Shown here: positions 5,904-10,605 of the stretch, one piece after another
Layout of the letters: every line of letters begins with the position of its first letter
Numbering within the stretch: position 1 is the stretch's first letter
Assembly (NCBI GenBank): GCA_041676265.1
Contig: JBAYSE010000056.1
Location: forward strand, 1-10,605
Source: DUOJ01 sp041676265
GTDB taxonomy: Bacteria; Spirochaetota; Spirochaetia; Sphaerochaetales; Sphaerochaetaceae
Length of the DNA: 10,605 nucleotides
Direction: 5' to 3'
The notes under the pieces: generated by a model
Told to the model about the DNA's origin: nothing
What the model saw: only the letters and a program-made list of their open reading frames with translations
Databases searched by the model: none
Made by a program: the position numbers and the translations under genes

Positions 5904-7402
5904 TGGGGAGTTTTAATCTAGCAGAGTTGGACAAACAAGCCCGGCAATTGTTGCAAAATTACGGCTCAAAAGAGCTAACTAATAGGGATAGAATGGGGAT
6001 TGCCGACCAGGCAATGGCAACGCAAGAGCCAGAAGAACGGGTTAAGAATATGGATGAGGTTGCTCTGGGGTACAGTGCGGCACAAGTCAAAATAGAGGCT
6101 TTACGCTGTCTCCAGTGCAAAAATGCCCCTTGCATAGCCGGTTGTCCTGTCCAAATCAATATCCCCAAATTTATAGCCAAAGCCGCCGAAGGGAAATTTG
6201 AAGAGGCCATTGGAGTAATTAAAGAGAGTTCGTTGCTACCGGCCATCTGTGGAAGAGTTTGTCCACAAGAGATACAGTGCCAACTCCCCTGCACGGTGGG
6301 TAAAGCCCTGAAAAGTGTCGAAAAAGCGGTCAATATTGGACGTATTGAGCGCTTTGTAGCTGATTGGGAACTTCAAAACAACAAAAAAGCAATTCCTGAA
6401 ATAGGTGTCGCTACCGGTAAAAGGGTGGCCGTTGTGGGAAGCGGACCCGCCTCCATGACAGCTGCCGCCGATTTAAGAAGAGCCGGCCACGAAGTTGTCA
6501 TGTTTGAAGCCCTCCATAAAACCGGAGGGGTATTGATTTACGGTATTCCCGAATTCCGCCTTCCCAAAGAGATTGTAAAACAGGAGTTTGATTCGTTGTT
6601 AGCTATGGGGGTTAAAATCGAGAAAAACTTCTTAGTGGGACGCACCTCCAAACTCAAAGAGTTGATGGAGAAGGAGAAGTTCGATGCAATCTTCTTGGGC
6701 ACCGGTGCCGGTCTTCCCCGTTTCCTCAACATTGAAGGAGAGAATTTAGTGGGGGTCTTTAGCGCTAATGAATACCTGACGCGCAGTAACTTGATGAAAG
6801 CCTACGAAAGAGGTAAAGCGGGAACCCCCATTTACCACTCTAAGAAAGTGGTCGTCTTTGGTGGCGGTAACGTAGCGATGGACGCCGCCCGTACGGCCAT
6901 CAGATTGGGAGCTGAAACGGTGACTGTTGTCTACCGACGCACTGAAACTGAGATGCCCGCCCGCCGTGAAGAAGTTGAGCATGCTAAAGAGGAGGGGATA
7001 GAGTTCCTCTTCCTCCACTCCCCCCTCAGGATTCTAGGTAATGAGAGGGGCAGGGTAAATAATGTAGAGCTTATCCGGTGTGAACTAGGTGCTCAAGATG
7101 CCTCAGGGCGCCGTTCCCCCGTCGATATCCCTAACAGTGAAACCCTCTTTGCGTGCGACACGGTAATTATCGCAATCGGTAACGACTCTAATCCCCTCAT
7201 AAAACAGACAACCGAGGGGTTAATGGTGAATAAGTGGGGCAATATTGTAGTGGATGAGGCAACCTGTAAAACTTCCATTGAAGGGGTTTATGCCGGTGGA
7301 GATATAGTCTTGGGTTCGGCAACGGTAATTTTGGCAATGGGGCAGGGACGCCTCGCCGCCAAGGCGATGAACGCCTATCTAGAGGGCCTCGGTAACGACT
7401 AA
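5903..7402 (+). CDS. nfnB: NADH-dependent ferredoxin:NADP+ oxidoreductase, large subunit NfnB
   Basis: NfnB is the large subunit of NfnAB. It holds the bifurcating FAD, two [4Fe-4S] clusters and the NADP(H) site, and resembles the small subunit of glutamate synthase. The product has 499 residues. Eight cysteines in the N-terminal domain (69, 72, 77, 81, 116, 120, 126, 130), in CLQCKNAPCIAGCP and CGRVCPQEIQCQLPC, suit the two clusters. GSGPAS (179-184) is the FAD dinucleotide fold, a slight variant of GSGPAG. FGGGNVAMDAAR (319-330) followed by VVYRR is the NADP(H) fold, and GVYAGGDIV closes the FAD site near the C-terminus. Pairing with nfnA argues against a glutamate synthase subunit, and no gltB-like gene is near. 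The SD AGGGAGAGG lies inside the end of nfnA. The 3' end runs 24 bases into the opposite-strand cyclo-ligase gene. Confidence 0.92.
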   Translation: MGSFNLAELDKQARQLLQNYGSKELTNRDRMGIADQAMATQEPEERVKNMDEVALGYSAAQVKIEALRCLQCKNAPCIAGCPVQINIPKFIAKAAEGKFEEAIGVIKESSLLPAICGRVCPQEIQCQLPCTVGKALKSVEKAVNIGRIERFVADWELQNNKKAIPEIGVATGKRVAVVGSGPASMTAAADLRRAGHEVVMFEALHKTGGVLIYGIPEFRLPKEIVKQEFDSLLAMGVKIEKNFLVGRTSKLKELMEKEKFDAIFLGTGAGLPRFLNIEGENLVGVFSANEYLTRSNLMKAYERGKAGTPIYHSKKVVVFGGGNVAMDAARTAIRLGAETVTVVYRRTETEMPARREEVEHAKEEGIEFLFLHSPLRILGNERGRVNNVELIRCELGAQDASGRRSPVDIPNSETLFACDTVIIAIGNDSNPLIKQTTEGLMVNKWGNIVVDEATCKTSIEGVYAGGDIVLGSATVILAMGQGRLAAKAMNAYLEGLGND

Positions 7403-7948
7403 GTCTACCAGTGAATCGTGCCACTCGGTTGGCAAACTCTCTAATAACTGAAGGGAAAAACAGACCCCTACTGCCGGGCATTGCCCTTGGCGTTGAGCTA
7501 AGAAGCGGTCAAAGAAGCCCATAGAGCGCCCTAGGCGCTCCCCTTTAGAGGTGAAAGCTAAACCGGGGACCAGAATGAGGGCACAGTCGGGAGCCTTGGG
7601 ATGGGCCTTCGTTTTGCTGTGGACCTCCCAGTTACCCCAAGGAGATTTGATGCGGCGCTCTCGCCACTGTTCGTTAACAAGGTGGTACTCCATAGTGCCA
7701 TCAGCCGCGCAAACCGGAAAGGCTACCTGCTTCCCCTCCTTTAAGGCCAAATCGTAGAGTTCACAGAGGTCGGGTTCACTACTTAACGGGATGAAACCGT
7801 AGATCATGGAACATTTTTTGTAAAAATCTAAGTTATGAAGTTTGGCGATTATTGTTTGGGAGGCTCGATATTTCTCTTTGCGTGTTAAGGCCCTTAGTTT
7901 TTCTTGCATTTCGTTTCGTAGTAAATGTTTACTTTCACGGGCAGTCAT
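7379..7948 (-). CDS. 5-formyltetrahydrofolate cyclo-ligase family protein
   Basis: The family converts 5-formyl-THF to 5,10-methenyl-THF with ATP, returning a stored or inhibitory folate to one-carbon metabolism in the cytoplasm. The product has 189 residues, a normal length. It has the N-terminal basic helix KHLLRNEMQEKLRALTRKE, the YGFIPLSSEPD segment (50-60) around the folate-binding glutamate, VAFPVC (75-80), and LVPGLAFTSKGERLG followed by GFFDRFL (126-150). The glycine-rich phosphate loop is altered: the usual GYGGGYYD reads GRSMGFFD (140-147), so two loop glycines are replaced by S and M. Activity may be changed, though the general fold should stand. No SD precedes ATG 7948, and its -10 box ends seven bases upstream, so a leaderless mRNA is likely. 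The 3' end overlaps nfnB. Confidence 0.87.
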   Translation of the reverse strand: MTARESKHLLRNEMQEKLRALTRKEKYRASQTIIAKLHNLDFYKKCSMIYGFIPLSSEPDLCELYDLALKEGKQVAFPVCAADGTMEYHLVNEQWRERRIKSPWGNWEVHSKTKAHPKAPDCALILVPGLAFTSKGERLGRSMGFFDRFLAQRQGQCPAVGVCFSLQLLESLPTEWHDSLVDLVVTEAL

Positions 7949-7955
7949 GCGAATT

Positions 7956-7964
7956 ATTATAGCA
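7956..7964 (-). promoter_or_regulatory. extended -10 promoter of the cyclo-ligase gene, predicted leaderless
   Basis: The minus strand reads TGCTATAAT (7964-7956), a perfect -10 with the TGn extension. Seven bases (AATTCGC) separate it from ATG 7948, placing the start site at or beside the start codon. There is no clear -35; the spacer is a T-rich tract. Confidence 0.68.
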
Positions 7965-7994
7965 CAAAAGAAAAAAAGATTCTCTATTTACGTT

Positions 7995-8023
7995 TTGCAT
8001 TCTTTAGTCCCTTTTGTTATAAT
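7995..8023 (+). promoter_or_regulatory. strong sigma-70 promoter of the acyltransferase gene, predicted leaderless
   Basis: TTGCAT (7995-8000) and TATAAT (8018-8023) are 17 bases apart, with TG at 8015-8016 extending the -10. Exactly seven bases lie between the -10 and ATG 8031, so transcription should begin on or next to the A of the start codon. No SD exists. Confidence 0.77.
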
Positions 8024-8030
8024 GGCTGCT

Positions 8031-8912
8031 ATGCACAATGAAGCTGATGAGATCTTGCAGATAAACATCAAAGAGCTACTCCAATTAAAAGCCCCTAAAA
8101 TAGCCAAATTTATCCCCTCTTTTGTCATAAATTACCTCACGAAACTCCTTCATCTCACTGAAATTAATCAGTTCATGGTGGAAAACTACAACCTAGGGCC
8201 TGTTGACTTTGTTAGGCAGTGTAATGCACACCTCGGTTTCACTACTGTAATTGAAGGGGGAGAGCGCATTGAAAAATACCTCAGCCAACGCCCTATTATT
8301 GTGGGTAATCATCCTTTGGGAGGCCCTGAATCGTTGGCCCTAATGGAGATTTTGAACCAAGGTGAAGAAAATACCAAGATGGTGAGTAACTTCATACTCA
8401 CCTATCTCAAACCTTTAGCCCCACTGCTTGTGCCCGTCTTGAATGGTAAAGATTTAACAACGATCAGGAACTTTAATAAAGAGTTTAAAGGGGACAACCC
8501 CATAATTATGTTCCCTGCCGGAGTGTGTAGTCGCATGCTCTCCAATGGAGTCTTCTTTGACTACAGCTGGCACTTTACTTTCATCAAAATGGCCCGTAAA
8601 TACCGCCGTCCTATACTCCCCGTCTATATCGACGGAGCCAACTCTAAACGGTTTTACCGGTTGAGTAAAATCCGTAATAGTCTCAAAATTAAGACCTCTT
8701 TTGAGTCAATCTTCCTCCCCGATGAGATGTTTAAACAGAAGGGGAAGGTCATTAAAATTGCCGTGGGCAATTTGATTGCCCCCTCTCAGTTTACTTCATC
8801 TGATGACAATGCCCTCTGGGCCAACAAAGTGCGGGAACACGTATTTCTCATGCGGCAAGATTACCAAAGGCAATTTGACCCCGCTCGAGAGATTACCCTC
8901 CCAGCTAGGTAA
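8031..8912 (+). CDS. lysophospholipid acyltransferase (PlsC-like)
   Basis: The protein is likely to transfer an acyl chain to a lysophospholipid or related acceptor at the inner face of the membrane. It has 293 residues. VGNHPLGGPESLALME (91-106) carries the catalytic histidine H94. The usual H-x4-D reads H-x5-E here; the NHPLGG form resembles the haemolysin-like/ornithine-lipid acyltransferase branch, which usually has aspartate at that place. MFPAGVCSRM (160-169) replaces the FPEGTRS motif of classical PlsC, again as in that branch. PVYIDGANSKRFY (197-209) matches the late P-V-x-I-x-G element. No full transmembrane helix is obvious, so membrane association is probably peripheral. I chose ATG 8031 because the promoter -10 ends at 8023 and an upstream in-frame ATG at 8022 lies inside that box. 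The 3' end overlaps bioN by 8 bases. The exact acceptor is unknown. Confidence 0.83.
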   Translation: MHNEADEILQINIKELLQLKAPKIAKFIPSFVINYLTKLLHLTEINQFMVENYNLGPVDFVRQCNAHLGFTTVIEGGERIEKYLSQRPIIVGNHPLGGPESLALMEILNQGEENTKMVSNFILTYLKPLAPLLVPVLNGKDLTTIRNFNKEFKGDNPIIMFPAGVCSRMLSNGVFFDYSWHFTFIKMARKYRRPILPVYIDGANSKRFYRLSKIRNSLKIKTSFESIFLPDEMFKQKGKVIKIAVGNLIAPSQFTSSDDNALWANKVREHVFLMRQDYQRQFDPAREITLPAR

Positions 8913-9582
8913 AGAGCATAAACAAACCGGTTGCGATTAAACTAAAAAGGACCAAAATAAGATCACGGTAGCTGAATTTTAAGAAAGGAGGACGTTGCCG
9001 TTGGTCGTAGAAACGGGCTATTAAAGCCTCTTCAAGATTTGCGCTTTTCTCCAACAAGAGATCCAGCAGTGCTGTAGTATAGGAAGCGATTCTTTTAAAA
9101 GGGTTGCTCCACACCCCCTCTCCACGGGCTTTACGTGCCAGGGTGAGTTGATTGGCTGTATCTAATACTAAAGGGATGGTTGCCAACGTCAAGCTTAGCG
9201 AAGAGCCCCACCACGGGAAAGCTCCAGAGAGTTCATCAGGAGCTGTTGAATCGCTGAACAGGAGCCCCATTAAGACGATAGAGGCGAAATTAAGGGCTGA
9301 GATGAAAAAATCAGAACCTTGTGAGCTTCCCAAATAGCGTGCCAGACCAATGATAAGGGCCATAACTATGAAGAAACGCAACTCTCTAAAATAGTGGTGT
9401 AAGGGGAAAGAGGTGGCAATCGCGACCAAGATAAGAAAGAGGAAGAAGAGGAGGGTGCGTAGTACTGTGGCTTTGATGAGCAACGTAGAGAAGAGCAAGA
9501 GGGTTAAGATTTTCGCGAGGGGGTGTGTCTTATTGAGGAAGGAGTGGCGGTCGTGGTAGTGAAAGAGGTTCAGTTCGACCAT
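8905..9582 (-). CDS. bioN: ECF transporter transmembrane component EcfT (BioN-like)
   Basis: EcfT is the membrane scaffold that joins the ATPase to the substrate-binding S component in energy-coupling-factor vitamin importers. The product has 225 residues, with hydrophobic helices at about 21-59 (two), 68-83, 92-110, 126-143 and 207-225. The first coupling-helix motif is plain, A-R-G at 152-154 (LARKARGEG). The second, usually also A-R-G, appears as A-R-F at 189-191 (EALIARFYD); in many EcfT proteins the glycine there varies. It starts inside the end of the ATPase gene (ATG 9582, 13-base overlap), so translation should be coupled; AGGT lies about six bases upstream. The bioY neighbour points to biotin uptake. 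Its stop overlaps the convergent acyltransferase gene. Confidence 0.87.
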   Translation of the reverse strand: MVELNLFHYHDRHSFLNKTHPLAKILTLLLFSTLLIKATVLRTLLFFLFLILVAIATSFPLHHYFRELRFFIVMALIIGLARYLGSSQGSDFFISALNFASIVLMGLLFSDSTAPDELSGAFPWWGSSLSLTLATIPLVLDTANQLTLARKARGEGVWSNPFKRIASYTTALLDLLLEKSANLEEALIARFYDQRQRPPFLKFSYRDLILVLFSLIATGLFMLFT

Positions 9583-10310
9583 GCAGTGACCTCTGAGGAA
9601 AGGGGCGCTCTGACTCCATAAGACTCAACCACTTGCAAGACAGAACTGACTGAACCCTCCCGTACTACGGTACCTTGGTCCAAGAGGATCATCGAATCGG
9701 CTAATGCTATCACCTTCTCGATTTCATGGGTGGCTACCACAATAGTAGCGCCTTTGGATTTAAGATTATTGAGAGAGGTTAGTACCTGTTTTATGCCGTC
9801 CCAATCTAAGTTGGCAAAAGGCTCATCAAGCAGAATAATAGCCGGAGACATTACCAAGACGCCCCCAATGGCTAAGCGACGCTGCTCCCCCCCCGATAAT
9901 CTCCTGGGCCTTTCGTTTAGGTAGGACTTTAGGTTGAGCAGGTCACTCACCTCTTTAATAATGGCTTCTTGTTGGAGGGGGTCAATTTTCAAATTTTCGA
10001 GGCCAAAACTGAGGTCCTTCTTGACCGTTTGTCCCACCATTTGAGTCTCTGCATCTTGGAAAACAAGCCCTATTAACCGGTTCCGTTCTTTTGCCTTGTG
10101 GGTGAGGTCGACCCCGTTAATAACAATTGCCCCGGTCTTCACTGTTAGCAGACCCTTTAGACATTTCAGCAGGAGACTCTTTCCGCTACCGTTACGTCCG
10201 CAAAGCAGGGTAAATTCGCCCCTTTTTATTGAGAAACTAATTGCTTTCAAAACCTCTTTCTTTTGAGGAAAAGAGTAGCTTAAATCTCTAACCGTCAGTA
10301 GTTGTGTCAC
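9570..10310 (-). CDS. bioM: ECF transporter ATP-binding protein (BioM-like)
   Basis: This ABC ATPase should power the biotin importer. All nucleotide-site motifs are intact, numbering from the GTG start: Walker A GRNGSGKS (38-45), Q-loop VFQDAETQ (Q85), signature LSGGEQRR (138-145), Walker B IILLDEP (D162, E163) and switch H195 in ATHE. The product has 246 residues. Only one ATPase is seen between bioY and bioN, which fits a BioMNY system with an ATPase homodimer and not the paired EcfA1/EcfA2 of shared modules. I chose GTG 10310 because AGGAG lies at 10321-10317, six bases upstream. The longer frame would need a TTG at 10349 with no SD. The start overlaps the end of bioY by 23 bases. Confidence 0.9.
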   Translation of the reverse strand: MTQLLTVRDLSYSFPQKKEVLKAISFSIKRGEFTLLCGRNGSGKSLLLKCLKGLLTVKTGAIVINGVDLTHKAKERNRLIGLVFQDAETQMVGQTVKKDLSFGLENLKIDPLQQEAIIKEVSDLLNLKSYLNERPRRLSGGEQRRLAIGGVLVMSPAIILLDEPFANLDWDGIKQVLTSLNNLKSKGATIVVATHEIEKVIALADSMILLDQGTVVREGSVSSVLQVVESYGVRAPLSSEVTAWSN

Positions 10311-10605
10311 TTTCGTCTCCTGTGACAAATTGGCGAATTTGCAGGGCAAAGATGTTCCCCAATAGGACGGTAGCTACCAATTTAACGAGGTCGCCTGGGA
10401 TGAAGGGAAAGAGTCCCACAGCCAGAGCCTGAGGCCAACTCAATTTTAGGACAACCTTGAGGTAGGGGACTCCGATGGCGAACATGAGTAGAGTCCCCAC
10501 TGTAGCCGCCAAAATAATGTAAAGGAGTTGCTTTTTACCCGTTGCTTTTGCCCCTTTAAAGGCGTGGTCAACAATGGCGCCAACTGTCGGGCCAACCACT
10601 AAGAG
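10288..10605 (-). CDS. bioY: biotin transporter S component BioY, C-terminal part
   Basis: This is the substrate-capture membrane protein of the biotin ECF importer. Only the last 105 residues are inside the window; the N-terminal part lies beyond 10605. Three hydrophobic stretches are visible: the GPTVGAIVDHA region, YIILAATVGTLLMFAIGVPYL, and a last helix pair. The diagnostic BioY signature near the C-terminus is present as GLFPFIPGDLVKLVATVLLG. A short, polar, acidic-threonine tail (GDESDTTTDG) follows. It is first in transcription order of the bioY-bioM-bioN cluster, with a 23-base overlap into bioM. The promoter, and any BirA operator that could confirm biotin control, would be outside the window. 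Confidence 0.87.
   Translation of the reverse strand, partial: LLVVGPTVGAIVDHAFKGAKATGKKQLLYIILAATVGTLLMFAIGVPYLKVVLKLSWPQALAVGLFPFIPGDLVKLVATVLLGNIFALQIRQFVTGDESDTTTDG

Noticed and set aside
7842..8030. N-terminal extension of the acyltransferase from 7842
   Set aside because: It would run antisense through the start of the cyclo-ligase gene and across both divergent promoters. ATG 8031 fits the promoter geometry and the family length.
10311..10349. Longer BioM-like ATPase start at 10349
   Set aside because: The codon is TTG with no SD and would add 13 residues before the normal N-terminus. GTG 10310 has AGGAG six bases upstream.
1..10605. CRISPR array, insertion sequence or integrase
   Set aside because: I saw no regularly spaced direct repeats, transposase or recombinase motifs on either strand. 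The only sizeable repeats are the inverted pair at 405-528 and the 27-base match between 65-91 and 4206-4232.

Overview
This window reads as part of a compact bacterial chromosome, probably from an anaerobe. It carries an initiator tRNA, strong Shine-Dalgarno (SD) sites in front of most genes, and a two-gene NfnAB transhydrogenase of the kind found in fermentative anaerobes (Thermotogae, Clostridia, some spirochaetes). A textbook sigma-54 promoter also fits Spirochaetota or Firmicutes. I lean weakly towards Spirochaetota, but the sequence alone does not settle the phylum. All assignments come from reading motifs; no database search was run.

Layout. Positions 1-202 hold no intact gene. They contain what looks like a decayed fragment of a gene family whose intact member lies at 4121-4909. 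A minus-strand initiator tRNA (203-275) with its own promoter follows. The next 340 bases are regulatory: a large imperfect inverted repeat (405-528), then a near-perfect sigma-54 promoter (595-611) that drives a small heat-shock protein (657-1097). After a terminator comes an iron-storage nanocompartment operon: encapsulated ferritin with a C-terminal loading peptide (1220-1555), then the encapsulin shell protein (1566-2357). A MATE exporter follows (2421-3800). On the minus strand lie an unrecognised 262-residue protein and a small cupin (3787-4909), which overlap each other. On the plus strand is nfnAB (5055-7402), which couples NADH, NADPH and ferredoxin pools. Then come a minus-strand 5-formyltetrahydrofolate cyclo-ligase (7379-7948) and a divergent acyltransferase (8031-8912). 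The right end is a minus-strand ECF vitamin transporter, bioY-bioM-bioN in transcription order (8905-10605), with bioY cut by the window edge.

Two architectural themes stand out. First, three genes (MATE exporter, cyclo-ligase, acyltransferase) have no SD, and each has a -10 box exactly seven bases before its ATG. This predicts leaderless mRNAs in the same genome that uses strong SDs elsewhere. Second, every convergent gene pair overlaps at its 3' ends (14, 24 and 8 bases), which leaves no room for intergenic terminators. Several probable starts lie downstream of the longest open frame: 657, 1220, 5055, 8031 and 10310.
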